DNA of 64,000 bases from Tolypeutes matacus (lineage: Eukaryota > Chordata > Mammalia > Cingulata > Chlamyphoridae): the NCBI GenBank assembly GCA_026826555.1, contig JAKSZT010053764.1, positions 18,237,533 to 18,301,532 of the forward strand. Reading direction: 5' to 3'. The translations under genes were made by a program, and so were the position numbers. Positions 1-12,499 of the stretch are shown one piece after another. The notes beneath the pieces are model-generated. The model saw nothing but the letters and a program-made list of their open reading frames with translations, did no database searches and was not told where the DNA came from. Position 1 is the first letter of the stretch, and the number at the start of each line of letters is the position of its first letter.

Positions 1-3000
1 GTCTCGGAAGACTGGCTTTTGTAATGTCTTTTTTAGTATGCCAGAGACTGTTCTTCACCATCCCATGCCCTGGCCATGACTCACACCATTAATGCTCCCT
101 TAGCAGCAGGGATGGATCATCAGAAATTACAGCTGTCTGTTTGGCATCGATTTCTAACCTAAATTTCAAGACTGTTCTCACCTCATTTCAACTGCTGCCT
201 GGCCATTGCTCTTTGGACTTCTCTTGCCATGAACTTAGCTGCTTATGTGTGGCTTCTCTTCAAACTACCCATAGACTTTGGATTTCAGAGTTCACTTTTA
301 CTCTAGAGTTTCTCTTAACACCTAACCACACTCTAAGAAGTCAGGGTTTTATATAATCTTCACTGGAACCTTTTCCCTGGGAGTTTAGGGAAAGTCTTTT
401 TCTACCTTCTAGGAGATGAGGCTGCAGGAGGTGAACTATTCACTCTATCTCTAGAGAAAAGGAATCAAGTCCCATCAGTGTATATAGGGATTTGTTCATC
501 AAGCTGTTTCCCAGGGGTCTATGCTCACATATACCATTTATAGGTGGCAATGTTACTTCTTCCTCTTAATCAAATTTCCCTCTTACTGCAATCAGTTGCT
601 GGATTAAGTGACATACAGAGAGCTTAGAACAGTGCCTAGCACATAGTAAGGGTATAAATTCATGATAGCATATAAATGACTCATCAGAGTCCATCTTGAG
701 AGTCAGCTGCACTAGGATACTGCACAGGTATCCAAAGGTGAAATGGAAAGAGCATCCACTAGGTGGGAAGAGGGTAAAAAGAGAGAAAAGGGAATTCTCT
801 GGAGTCAAAACAAAACCAACTTCATCATCTATGCTATTTTGCCCAGGGCTAGTGGTAATTGCAGGCACTAGTTCCTAGCTATACCACAGTTCCCCAAAAT
901 GGCTATTGCACTCAATTTTACAGAGCTAGGAAAGGGAGAGATTCCCTGAGAAAGTCCAAGCAAAGTTGGTAGACCAACCCTTGACTTCACTAGAGGAATA
1001 TGGCATTAAAAATTGGATCAACTATCTATGCTAAGAATCTATTTCCAAGAAGCCTTCATTGTGAAATGCTTTCGTATGTCATATAGAATGGATGGCATTG
1101 TCCTGACATTATCTGAAAAAAAGGGAATATCTGTTGCCATCAACATGGTACAGGTAGGAAATAACTAAAGGATGAACAATGAGGAGTTAAGGAGCCCAGT
1201 ATTTTTTTTACTAAAACTTTGGCTTTTGTGGCAATCTCAGCTTTTATTTCCAAAGTAAGAGATGAGAAGCATTCCTGCAAGAACTTCCACGAATAGCTAG
1301 GCAAGCCTGCTCCATCTTTCTTCTTTCTTTCTGCTTTCCCACCCCATTCAACAAGGAGGCAAAACAGGGTTGTCTGAATCTTTTGCTTAATCAAATTACT
1401 TTACTGCTTTTCTGTGTAACTAATTCTCTATGGGTAAGTATGTAGGTTGGGAGGCAGAAGGAAGAAAGATAAGGAATGAGAGTTGAGGTTAGATATGTCA
1501 TGCATTGTCTGGAAGGACCCAAGAGGATTGCATGAAATGTTGGTCCCAGAGAAGTGAAGAGAGCTGCCAGAATGATGCCATTCTACTTATAACAAAATGT
1601 CTTTGTTCTGAAATGTAGATGTTTCAGCTTTTCCTAACATGAAGGTAATTATTCCTGCTATTTCAGAATGTTTGATGGTAACCTTTGACATGTAAGTGTA
1701 TGACATGAGCCATTACCTTTTGGTTGTATCACAGTGTATTCCAGAAAAGGAAGTGTATATGTGCTGAGAACTGGAAAAAAAAAAATGAGACAGGCCTGTA
1801 AGCATGTATGCTCTTCCAAACACTAATAACTTCTTCCCATGCCATAAATACAGCTGTGTGGTGGGGAAATGTAATTGGTTAGCCTACTTGGAAGTTTGGC
1901 GCTCATGGGGGAATATCTATTTGTAAGAGAACCTGAATATTCATGTAACTGTCCAAACATCAATAAATTCTCATTTCACGTTATTTATTTCTGTTCCCAA
2001 GTGAACAGCAGTGCTCTTAAGCTCAAATTTAATAGGCATTTCTTCAGAGCTGTACCCTCTCTTACCTTAATAGAACATCTCTCTAACACATTTGTTTATT
2101 TGTTGCCAGGTGGCTCTCCCATCAGTGACACAAGTATGTTCTCTTTGTCTTAGTGCATGGAAGGCACTTAACATTGTTTGCCATCAATTAGCTTGGGATA
2201 ACATTTCAAGGATGTACAAGTGATGTCATTTCAGTCTGACAGCCACCGGATCTGGTGGGGGTGGGATTGTTTCATTATCCTATTAGAGCAGCTTGGATAA
2301 TGATACACTACACTGCTGTGTGGAGGGGGGAGGGCAGAGTGTGGGCAAGACAGGCAGAAAGAATAGATATTTAGGGACTGGCAATATTGAAATCATTCAT
2401 GCTGGAAGAAGAAGGGAAAAAGTAGAGGGATGACTGTGCAAACCCTTAAGAAGCTACTTTTCCTAATACAAGGAGGGGACGTAGAGAAGTGCTCAGACAT
2501 TAGGAAAAAGGGAAACTAGCTTCTTCTACTCTTAGATGAGCTGAGGCATCTTTCCTGTTTCCCAGATAACTTCAATATCAAATGCAACCTTCCAAGTGAC
2601 CCTGACCAGGAATTCTCCTTGCATGAAAATTCTCTCTGGTTAGTGTATTTAAATAATTGAGAATTTCCACCAAACTACAGTGCAATTAAATTGCTTCAAG
2701 GCGAAATGCAAAGAGCTGCAGTAGGTATTGGGGCCTACATTTTCACTATTGCGAACCAAAATTCCGTCGTCCCCAATACTGGTCGTTTCATTAGAATTAC
2801 TGAATGGTCATCTTTTTTTGAATTCTAAAAATTAACCGAAGCTGGGTCTTTATGCTCTCAGAGAAACAAACGAAAAGAAGTGCTGAAAATGTAAAAATAC
2901 TTTAAGATAAACTACCTTCAAGAGGGACAATTGTGTTGACATTTTAGTAACAGCCCATTTTCACTCTTTAAGGAAGTGCAGTCATGCATGAAAATGACTT

Positions 3001-3300
3001 GTTATCTTTTAAATGGAAACAAATGCACTAATGGGTTGTAACTCAAAGGTGTACATTGCTCCTGCAAAATAAAGCACAACATTTTAGTCCTATGAGGATT
3101 CTTTCCCAGGGCTGGAATACTTTATAGCAACTTGAATAAAAATCTTGAACAAAAATTGAACTTACTAATAGAGAATATGTTATATAGATTCTCCTGCATT
3201 TTAAAATGACTATTTACCATTTTGGAGCAGCAGATACTATTGTCTTCCCCTAATTTTATTAATAATAGTAATAATTACAATACTATAAATGACAAAATGG
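1..3300. other. GLIS3 intron, mostly single-copy
   Basis: This is intronic sequence upstream of the first visible exon. I see no splice-bounded coding segment. A short MIR 3' tail is recognisable near 615-660 ('cctagcacatagtaag'). Positions 2640-3060 lack repeat signatures and keep several CpGs in an AT-rich setting, so they may be conserved regulatory DNA. The short open frames here are unrelated to any family I recognise and look like chance. Confidence 0.6.
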
Positions 3301-3304
3301 TAGC

Positions 3305-3515
3305 AACAAAAGTTTATTGAGTACTTAGCCATAGTCAAAGCACTGTGCAGTGTTTTCAATACGTTACCTAATCCTCCCCCCAACTCTTGGAGGTATTATC
3401 CTTGTTTAAGGGAGGAAATTGAGACTTAGTTAAATAACTTGCCCAAGGGACATTGCTAGTAATTGGAAAAACTGAGATTCAAACCCAGATCCATCAGGCT
3501 CATAGTGTATGCCCT
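3305..3515 (-). repeat. MIR SINE
   Basis: This is an old tRNA-derived MIR element in reverse orientation. The core reads as 'attgagtacttagcc...gcactgtgcag', followed by the 'aacttgcccaaggg' and 'attcaaacccaga' blocks diagnostic of the reverse complement. Borders are approximate. Confidence 0.8.
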
Positions 3516-4519
3516 TTATTCTCATAATAACATACCATGACACTATTCTCAGGTGCCCAATTTCCGGTGAAGTCCAAGGAGCCAAAATTTCCATTGCAGT
3601 TCAACTGTTTCATAAATCCTTCCTGGGTCCAAATTCTTCCTGGAGGAGAGAGAGAGAAAGACAGACAGACAAGATTGCACTCACCAACCACAGGGGTCAT
3701 CTGATTCTTTTTACTACTTCTGTGAAAGCAGACTTACCCTGGTTTCATTGATTAGCTTACCTCCCTGTGCCTTGCCCCTACCTGAGAGATGAATGGTGAA
3801 GCCACATCTCTTCCCAGGGACCCAGTCACTGAGCAATAATGTCCTTTCTCAGGGTCCCAACATTACCCTTTATTAATGAAGTCAGTCCCTGGATAAGACT
3901 GGGTCCCCCTTTACTGTGAGAGCACTCCACCACGAAAAGCAACGTCACGGCTTCTTGGGCAAGCATAAATGACTCCAGTGCAGATGTATCATAACGGCTC
4001 TGTGGCTGCAGTTAGTCTCTTCCTAGGGCATTACTGATGGAGGCAGAGGCCTTTCAGCCCAAGACCTCATGCTGCCTTGTGGTAAAGCGAACGTATATCT
4101 GATTGCTCATGAATAACTCCTCACCTCCCTTCTTTTCCCACCATTGGATCAATATGCTTCTGACAAGCATCCGAAATCTTTATTTGGGAAAAAGCATATT
4201 TCCTATGAGCTGTTTATTTTCCAAACCCAATAATACAGTTAATTTCTTGCTTGAATTAATTTTCAGAGCTGGAAAATTTCCTCTCATCAATACTGTGATC
4301 ACTTCGGTGCTTTTAAGATGGGCAGAAGCAGAAATGGGAATATACTTTTCGCATTCTAACCAGTATGTTGATGGTAAAAGCGACTTGTTTAGATTGTGTG
4401 TGGTGGGGGGAGGCTGTGTATTGATTCCAAGCAGCCTTTGCAAATGTAATCTGCAACCGTTCTGACACAGTGTCAACACTCGCGTGCCTTTTCTTGAATC
4501 TGCCTTGCATTTGAGAGGC
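3516..4519. other. GLIS3 intron, no recognised feature
   Basis: This is intronic sequence with no repeat I can name with confidence. Overlapping open frames of about 100-120 codons on both strands (4103-4479) have no recognisable domain and no splice context. Confidence 0.5.
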
Positions 4520-4722
4520 TACATAGTGTGGGGTTAGGAGCGTGTGATCTGGAATCAGGCTTCCCTGGGCTCCAAGTCTAGCTCTCCTACTCACAGCAAC
4601 ATGACCTAGGGCAAGTAGCTTAACCAGACTCCTGATTAGGCCTCAGGTTCTTTGTCAGAAAACTACAGAAATGTTTGTAAAGTACTTGGCACACAATAAG
4701 TATTCAATAAATGTTAACTATT
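4520..4722 (+). repeat. MIR SINE
   Basis: This is a MIR element in forward orientation. It runs from the tRNA-like head ('ggttaggagcgtgtgatctgg') through 'gacctagggcaagtagctta' to the 3' tail 'ttggcacacaataagtattc'. It is nearly full length. Confidence 0.85.
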
Positions 4723-4773
4723 GATTCTCGTAAATGGGGCAGGAAGAAGATGAAATGCAGCCGAAATACGGTC

Positions 4774-4967
4774 CAGTGCACTTCTACTCAAAGTGTGGTC
4801 CCTGGACCACAGTCTTGGCACCAGCAGGGAGTTTTGGGGTTTGTTAGAAGTTCAGCATCCCAGCGCACGTGCACGCACACACTCACACTCAATGCCCCAC
4901 CAAAACCTGCTGAATCAAAATCCACATTTTACCCTGGTGACTTATTTGTACTTTAAAGCTTGAGATG
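4774..4967 (+). repeat. MER20-like hAT-Charlie element
   Basis: This is a non-autonomous DNA transposon remnant. It carries the block 'actcaaagtgtggtccctgg', the central 'cctgctgaatcaaaatc' and the terminal 'agcttgagatg', all matching the MER20 consensus layout. Its middle is diverged and replaced by a CA/GT-like patch. Confidence 0.7.
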
Positions 4968-7900
4968 TAGGAGTCTAGCTGGACATCCAGTCGGTAAACA
5001 AGAATGTACCCTCCGTTTGGCTGTTTTTACTATTCCTCAGCCTTGCGAGGGAGGTCTTCCCTGCCCCCAAAATTATGAAAACACAGTCACCAGGACAGTG
5101 CCTGTAGTGGCCCGCCCTGGCTCTGGGGCTGGGCCTGAAACAAATAGGCATCATCTCAGGAAGCTGCTGACAACACTCCTTGCCTCCCTCCATTCACACA
5201 GTGAATAGTACATCAGGGCTGAAATATCCCCAAGGGGTGCCCTGCCATTACCCATTAGAAATACGGAGTAATTGTTTCCATTTGGATAGAGAAAGAGCTG
5301 CCTCTTAACCCAAATTCACCTGAGCTGGTTATAAAGGCACCAGACCCGATCGCCCTGGCCCTGATAGCCGGCACAACAGCGTCTAAGAAACGCTTCCACC
5401 ACCACTTCGACCAACAAATGCTTCTTTGTCAAAATTATAAAGCCCAACTAGTCACCCCCACCTGCCTGTACAGGAGACTGGGGGCGGGGGGGTGGGGGGA
5501 GCTGCAGCAAGCCGGGCCCCAAATAGAGAGAAAGCCCAAAGCAGCAGAGAGACAGCTCCCGGTACTCTGCTGGAGGCAGGACTCCCGTATTCATCTCAAG
5601 ACCAGGCTTTTATTTCCTTAGGGAGTCCACCATCTCTTAATCACAAAAGCAATAAGAATTTCCAATATGTTCCTCTGCCGTGCCTAATCAGTTGTTCCAG
5701 CTGCCAGTCATCAGCCACAACTGGAGGTTTACTTAAAAGCCCTCTTCTAGCTTTGCAAGCTGCAGTGACCCCTGAGGGGACACCAGACAATGAAGGCCAA
5801 CTCCCATGGGCATCCTGTGTGTGTGCCGGGTGATTTTATCACCAGTTTTGTTAATATTGCCCTGCGTTCCAAAGGAATTGGTCCTTCTCCTTATGCTTTG
5901 ATTGAAAGGCTGTATTGTATGCCCCCAATGGTTGAATTTGGAATATAATTTTAATTGTGTGTGGAAGGAAATTTTTCCTTTTGTGAATGACCTTACAATT
6001 TCACTCTAACATGGAGGTTTTCTTCCTGAGATTAAAAATTGTTTGGCAAAGCTTGCACATTTGTCTGGAAGAGTATATTGCAGCAGGTAGGTCTGTGTGA
6101 AGTTAGGTATTTGGACATAACATTAATTGATACTAGCACCTGACTGGTACAGAGTAGGTGCTGGGAAATTGTGCTTGAACAAATAAAAGAATATTCTTAG
6201 GCCATAGTCATGAAGATTGTACCCTCCATATATGACTGTAATATAGTTCAGACATTCCTAGAAGTCAGTGCAAGTAGGAGAGGCATTTCTTGTGTCCAAG
6301 TGACAATTTTTCCAGGCAATGTGGCTCTTCAGTAAAGGCCAAGGACATAACTCTCTGACTCCAGAGGTTGTCCATATTATTGGAATGGCATGTGAGATGG
6401 TGATTGGAAAAATTTTGGAAAGCCACATTGGTGACCAATGTCGCTGTTTCCAAATCTCTGTCATCATCTCAGTCACAGGCAATATCCACAACCAGCAATT
6501 TTGTTTTCGATTCTGCAAACAAAGTGCTGTTTGTGGTCACTGACTTCTAAGCTTCAACTAGGTTGTAATCTCCTCACCAGAAGAGATGTTATCCTATAGT
6601 TCTCGTCCTTTTAGAAAATAGAGGCAAGTCAAAGGCTTCATCGTGTTGAGAGGTGGTTTTGTACACCCTACCTAAGAAATTATTCTATATATTTTCCCAA
6701 TTCAGACCTCAGATTGCAACCTAAAGCTCTCTCTTTCTTGTTCTTATGGGGATTCCAGCCAAGGGGCCACTTCCTGTCTCAGTGGAGAGACCTGTGTTTG
6801 ACTGTTGGTCAGCCAGCACTTGACCTCAGCACAGCTGGAGGACAATGTTCCTGAGCCTTCAGCCCTGAGCCAGAGACCTCTTATGCCCCTCCTGTTCCTG
6901 CCATTGCTGTGGCAGGCAGCTGCACTAGGCACAACCCACAACAAGTCCCCTCACCCACTTCAAGCGTGTCTCACTTTCTGCCATACAGCTCCTCTGATGC
7001 CCTGGTGTTGGGCATCTGCGAGAACCATCAGCCCATCACCACATGCCAACCTGGAAGTGTGAGGAGTTAACACGGAGTCAACCCTCGGCAGTGGGGGATG
7101 GGAGTTGGTCATGAGTGTTCCTTTCTTCCCCTTCAGTGCACCCCATGATGAATTCTATGAGCTTTCGGATTGTGTTCATCTATGTTCATTCAACAAACAA
7201 ACATGAATTGGTGCTGTTGAAGATGCCAGGTGCCAAGAATGACTTGTTCCCTATTCTATCCCAGGACCTAGCTCACTGTCTGCCACATGGCAGATACACC
7301 ATAAATATTTGGGGAACGATTGACTGTGAAGGGAAGAAAGAGAAGAACACAACTAATTCTGCATACAGAGCTAGGAATATTAAAACATGTAGAGAAGGGG
7401 TAGAGACTATTACAGGTAAAAGCACAGTAGCATACATTGTCACCATATAGTCTAGGTAGGGTCGGTTGTCTGGTATTGGCCAGAGCCTAAGGAGCATTGT
7501 AGGGCCACAGATGACATAGTGTATTAAAGTGATTGGAACACTGTTCAATCACCTGTAGCAGTAGTTCTGATTCATAGAATTGATATATAAAGGTCTGTTA
7601 CCTTCACTAAATTCCAACTTCCTCAAGATAGAGATCTACACATAGTAGAGTGACTAGCCTGTAGCAGGCAATTAATAAATATTGAGTTTTAAAAAAGAAT
7701 GATTGGATGATGGATGGACAGACAGATGGATGATCATTCAATCAGTTGGTCCTGGCTGTTAAGTGGGATGGAGAGACCCTCAACCAGGCCTAACTTGTTA
7801 CAAACCATAACAAATTTCCAAGTTTTTTTTTTATTGCAGCTAATGCCCAAAGAGGACATGTTGGCCCTTTGGTGGACCCTGGGAAACACTGCATTTTCTC

Positions 7901-9354
7901 TTGAGCCATGCAGTAGACAGTACACAAACCAAGTCTCCCTGTTGCTCAGTGGGTTGTAAACAGCAGGGGCAGTGCTTCTCCTGTGATACACACACACATA
8001 CATATATATACATATGAAAATACCTCCAGGAGCTAATAAGTAATGGGTGCATTCAGCAACTACAACAAAATAAATAGGAGAGCTTTCTACACTAAGGCAG
8101 AAAAAAAAAATTAGCTGTGTTTTCACAGTGTCTCTGTGACCTCTTATTATTTCCATTAGTTTTTGGAGTAGTATATAAAACACCAAGCTCCATGCTGACA
8201 AACACCAGTACTGAGACTATTGCCACACTCAATCCAAACTGCTTCTCCCCTGGGTAAAATTATTATTTGGAATACAAGCAGAATTGTGGTTCCCTGAGCT
8301 AGCTGAGCATAAATGAGGGTAGTGATTCATAAGGTGACTCTAGCAAGTTTGCAAATGTGCAACTTTTATTGACGCTGACGCACACAACAGAAGTTCTGCA
8401 CTGCCTTTTTAAGCTGGCAAGCATTTTCTAGCCCCATGACCTCTTCAGGACTTGGAAGGGCTGTGAAAGGATGCAGGTTTCTGAGGACAAGAGTTAACCT
8501 GACAGAATGCTGATTTGCCAGGAATAAACCCTTCAAATCAGATCACACCCCTGTCAGCAGCTTTTTGAGCGGGAAGATGGTAATTCTGCCTCTTCACATG
8601 TTCCCTTTAAGTACTTGAACTCTTGTTCCATTGGATTAAGCTTTTGGGGGCTGGGTCATCTGAAGTGTTAATTCTATCCTGGAGAGGTTGAAGAAAAGTG
8701 GTACTGGTCTAAAAATACAGCTCCCTGAACTTTTAAACCCTCAAATCTTTTTGATAATGTGGCTTCGCTTTCCTAATCCTGAACCTGATTTCTTTTTGTA
8801 AAAAACAATCGATTTATTCTTTGATATCAGTAGAGTAAATTCAAAGAGAAAAGAGATGGGTATAGGGCTCAGGATAGCTTTATACAGAGAAGGAGGTGAA
8901 AGAGAGTCAGCATAATGTTGCTGTATGATTGCAGCAGAGTGAGGCATCTACTGAGTAAGTTCCAGACACCAGCAGAGACTCTTCGATAGACTCTGAAAGT
9001 GACAAGCCTGGGTTTCTTCCGGGACATTATTCCAATTAGTTGATGTAAATGGGCACATAGTTAAGATTGAGGTCACATAGTTTTCAAAGGCAAGGCTGCC
9101 CCTACGAACGAGACTAGAGCTCACTCTCTGTGTTGTTAAGAGGCAACCGTGGGGGAAGATGCCCAAGCTGTGTTTGATGCCCCCTTTCATATATTTTAGG
9201 GTTTGGGAGAGGACTCATTTTTTGATGAAGACGAAGTCTATTCATTACAGTATTGGGGAAATGCCCGGGGTCAGTTGCCTCCTTGAGTTACAAAGGAGTA
9301 GGTCCCTACGTTCATGCTAGGCTCAGGGGAAGCTCCATTCTCATTACAGTGATG
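4968..9354. other. GLIS3 intron, mixed single-copy and old repeats
   Basis: The block at 5080-5610 is relatively GC-rich and contains CpGs (around 5348-5410). The G-rich run near 5482-5505 is a possible quadruplex former. L2-like 3' fragments occur near 7150-7310 and 7610-7690 ('aggcaattaataaatattga'). A CA/TA microsatellite lies at about 7987-8015. A minus-strand open frame of 155 codons (7734-8201) crosses that microsatellite and has no domain, so it is not a gene. No splice-bounded exon is recognised. Confidence 0.5.
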
Positions 9355-9620
9355 TAGCCGTGGCAGGGAGAAACGGCGCCTGGCCCGCAGCGGCTGGCCG
9401 AAGGGCTGAGCCAAGGACGCAGACTGTGACGTGCCCTTCTCGGTCAACAGTCCACATGTTCTCTTACCTGATTCTCATCCCCCGTGATGGGAAAGTGCCA
9501 GTACAGAGACCTTAGCCCAGATGCAAACGTAAAAAGATTGACTAATTATGCACTGTCCAGGTAGGGAACTGGCAGGGCCGGGCAGCGCTTATGAGACAAA
9601 CCGTGGACGCCAGCCCCGCG
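9355..9620. promoter_or_regulatory. CpG-rich cluster before GLIS3 exon
   Basis: CpG dinucleotides cluster at 9358-9445 and again at 9578-9632, while the surrounding intron is CpG-poor. A CRE-like half site (TGACGTG) lies at about 9427, and an NRF1-like GC-rich palindromic stretch (cgcgcaagcgcaacgcgg) at about 9617-9634. This could be an intragenic promoter or enhancer about 230-490 bp upstream of the exon at 9850. That role is inference: no TATA box or initiator is evident and no transcript start can be read from sequence alone. Confidence 0.35.
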
Positions 9621-9849
9621 CAAGCGCAACGCGGTCTCCTGTGGCAGCAATAAAAGCACATTAGCGGAGGAACCTTTTCCACCGTGAAAACAAAAGCTGT
9701 GTCTATCCAATAAGAAGAGAACTGTTCCCTTAAAACACCAAAAGAAAAACAAACAAGCCCCTAAAATATGTTTTCTGTCAGCCTTTGGTATTTAAAAACA
9801 TGGGCTTCCCTTGGGGCGCAGTCTGATGCTTGTTCTCCGTTGATTTCAG

Positions 9850-10018
9850 CTCCCATTTTCTCCAGCAATCATTCAAGCCGAAGTGGAACAGCTGCTGGGG
9901 CCGGGCCACCCCCACATCCTGTCAGTCACCCTTCTCCGGGACATAATGTACAGGGGAGCCCCCACAACCCCTCCTCCCAGTTACCTCCACTCACAGCTGT
10001 GGACGCAGGAGCTGAGAG
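9850..10018 (+). CDS. GLIS3: GLIS3 coding exon, C-terminal region part 1
   Basis: This is the fourth exon from the 3' end of GLIS3, a nuclear Kruppel-like C2H2 zinc-finger factor. It activates genes such as insulin in pancreatic beta cells and is needed for thyroid and kidney development. The exon lies between acceptor 'ttgatttcag' and donor 'gagag|gtaagg', is 169 bp, and starts after the first base of a codon (its G must come from the preceding exon outside the window). It encodes about 56 residues rich in Pro, Ser, His and Gly. Two stretches, SSNHSSRSGTAAGAG and SPGHNVQGSPHNPSSQLPPL, match my recollection of mammalian GLIS3 almost residue for residue. It ends in a split Arg codon (AG|G) completed by the exon at 28136. 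A second open frame (from 9883) does not join that exon in phase and is a shadow. Confidence 0.95.
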
Positions 10019-11119
10019 GTAAGGCCATCTGTCTCTCTCTCCTAATAGGTGTTGCCGCCAAGCCTCCCTACACAGCTAAGTGATTTGACAGTTGCTGAAT
10101 TTTATTAGTAATCCGTTGGTGGGTTGAGTTACCCAAAGGTGACATTTTAAAAGTACATACACAAAGCACGTGGATCAAATATCTCATTATCTGTTTTATT
10201 TTACCATAGGAAAAAAATTAAAAGGTATGTTGGCAATAACTGAAGTATCTGCCGGAAATTGCATCAGAATTTCCCCATCTTTCTCACCTTTCCTCAGTTT
10301 GTTTCAGGGACTCAATTTTAAGGTAACGTGTGTGCGGGTGAAATGCTTTCCCAATGTAAGGCTTGCCCCATCACGTAGGCCAGCAGTGGTAGCTTGGGAG
10401 CCCAGGATTTTGCATGGCCGGCTAGAAAGGGGCCGTTCATGGAATCTTCTAAGCTGTTATCACTCTCATCAAGAGTTTCTGGGGGAAATTTTTTTAAATA
10501 AGACTCTGATCTTCATGATGTTTTTACTTCTGAACTCTCCATTGGCCCCAGAGGCCTTTCGAAGCCTTTCTCCTACTTACTTCTGCTCCCCAGTCCATCT
10601 TGCATGTATTTCTGTGGACCACAAAACCAAGACAGTCCCGTCTCCTACCCTTTTCCAGAGCAGGCTCCAGTGAGCTCTGCTTGCCCAATGGCAAGTGTCT
10701 GACAGCATCACACAGGCGACTTTTAGAAGGAAGTTTGGCACTCACTCCCTCTCCTGGACCGCCCAACCCCCAGGACCTGGACAGCACACCCACACCTCTT
10801 GTCACCCCACCTCCACTTGTCATCTGGCTTGAGTTGACCTACCTAGGGGTTTCTCCAGACACACACAGGGAAAAGAACTTCTTGTGAGTACCTGGAGTAG
10901 TAGGCATTTGGTGGACAAAATAATGGGTTTTCTAGGCAGCAGGAATAGAAGTTTTGAATCCTGGATTTCATCAGCCATCTGTGAGTTTCATCATTATTGG
11001 TCTGGTCTATGAAGTATTTGTTTTGTTTTGATTGTCTTTAACTTGTGTTCTTAAGTCTGATAAACCAAATATTTTAAACTTGTTTTTTCCTACCCCTTCC
11101 CCTATTTATTAAGACATTT
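10019..11119. other. GLIS3 intron start, no recognised feature
   Basis: This is intronic sequence after the donor at 10019. A 167-codon open frame at 10170-10673 has no recognisable domain or splice context. I see no clear repeat. Confidence 0.5.
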
Positions 11120-11640
11120 ACTCATTTAATAAACATCAATTGAGTACCTGTAAGACACTGTGCTGGGTAATGGGGATACAGCATTTATTAAAACATGGCT
11201 CTGCCCTTACAGGATTTAATGGTGAGGACAGACATATACCCAAAGTATAGTAATGCTGTTGAATAAATGATATGAGAGAGATGCCACAGGACCTCAAAGA
11301 GCACATCCTAACACTGCCTGGGGGAGACTGGGAACAAAAGACACAGTGACATAGGCATTGAAGGGAGACTAAGGCCTTTCCAGATGGGCAAATGGGGAGC
11401 AGCATTTCAAGCAGCAAGAAGCACACATGCAAGACATGAGGAGGGAAAAGACACACTTGGAAGGATGTATGTGGCGGATGGGTCGGGTTGGCTCATCTGA
11501 AATCATGTGTTTTATGGTAAGAATTTGCCCTTTATCCTACTGGAAGCAAAGAATCACTCTGGGATCTTCATTAGTAGAGAGACCCCAAGAGATGCACAGT
11601 ATAGGGAAAGAACTTGGGTGACCAGATGGTAGATTAACCG
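11120..11640 (-). repeat. L2 LINE 3' fragment
   Basis: This is an antisense L2 3' region. It shows 'ttgagtacctgtaagacactgtgctgggtaatggggatacag', quoted only to locate it, at about 11140-11180. The 'aaggcctttccagatggg' and 'attccag/gcaagaag' blocks typical of reverse-complement L2 follow. The distal part to about 11900 may belong to the same element. Confidence 0.65.
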
Positions 11641-12361
11641 AATCTAGTTATTGGAATGTATGTGGAGTAAAGAGAAGGAGCAAAAGCATTCCTGAGGTCC
11701 ACCCTAGATACCAAGACAGAATGTTGTGCCATTAACTAAATTGCAAACAAAGGAAGAGTATGGTAGCATGGGGGACAGTGTTGTGTGGAGAGTTGGTGGG
11801 GGAGAAGCCACTAGAATAATAAATTAAGGTTAGGGGTTGAAGTTTGAGGCGATTGTGAAAGATCCAGGTGGAATGTCTGGTGGGCAATTAGAGATATGGA
11901 TCAGAAGATACCAGACTTATTTTCACAGTTCCATGTGCATGGTAAACAAATTACTAGCCTCCTCCCACAGAATTTGTCAGCAAAGCAGTAAGAATGATAA
12001 CCATCCATTAAATTCACAGACTCTGGAGACAGGAAATCTTTTCAGTTATCTGATGCATCCCTATAAGTGGAGACAAACTTATTCCTTTTAGCATTTTATT
12101 TAGTTTCCAGTTAGGCTTTAAATAATATTATCCCTGGGTTTTTCATCATTTATGCTTGGCTGAGATTTATACTCCACAAGCTAATGAAGCTCAGAAATGA
12201 TCAATTGGAACTTCCCCTTCTTCATTTCATCTCCTTACCGATAGTCAAAATGACTTTTCACAAGAATATAAGAGAAAAGCAATTATTGTGTCTTCTTTTT
12301 TGTCCACAGCTTTTAATATAATAAATGTAGAAAAAGGTGATTTTTTTAGTTAAAAAAAAAG
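11641..12361. other. GLIS3 intron, possible further L2 sequence
   Basis: This is AT-rich intron. Blocks such as 'ccaggtggaatgtctgg' (about 11865) may extend the antisense L2 upstream. Nothing coding is recognised. Confidence 0.4.
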
Positions 12362-12440
12362 ACAGAAAACCTGACCTTTGAATCTCAGCTCTAGGACTTG
12401 CTAACTGTTTGACTGTGGCAAGTTCCTTAGCTGTTCCTGC
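12362..12440 (+). repeat. MIR fragment (5' part)
   Basis: This is the 5' half of a MIR: 'tttgaatctcagctcta' followed by 'tttgactgtggcaagttcct'. The matching 3' half reappears at about 13185 in the same orientation, on the other side of an L1M fragment. A single MIR may have been split by that insertion. Confidence 0.6.
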
Positions 12441-12499
12441 TGCCTGGGTTTTATTGCATTTCATCTCAGTTCATTTTTTGTTTGTTTGTTTTCAGTTCC

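Noticed and set aside
4103..4479. Overlapping open frames of about 100-120 codons on both strands
   Set aside because: No domain, no splice context and low complexity. They are random open stretches in non-coding DNA.
7734..8201. 155-codon minus-strand open frame
   Set aside because: It crosses a CA/TA microsatellite and has no recognisable domain, so chance is the simplest explanation.
1..9849. Further GLIS3 exon upstream, for example zinc-finger exons
   Set aside because: No C2H2 motif (CxxC...HxxxH) with AG/GT borders was found, so the zinc fingers must lie outside the window.
9883..10083. Alternative reading frame over the exon at 9850
   Set aside because: It is open but does not join the exon at 28136 in phase. 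The other frame gives the GLIS3 sequence and continuous phase across all four exons.
10170..10673. 167-codon plus-strand open frame
   Set aside because: No domain and no intron-exon context. It lies inside a GLIS3 intron and mixes low-complexity sequence.
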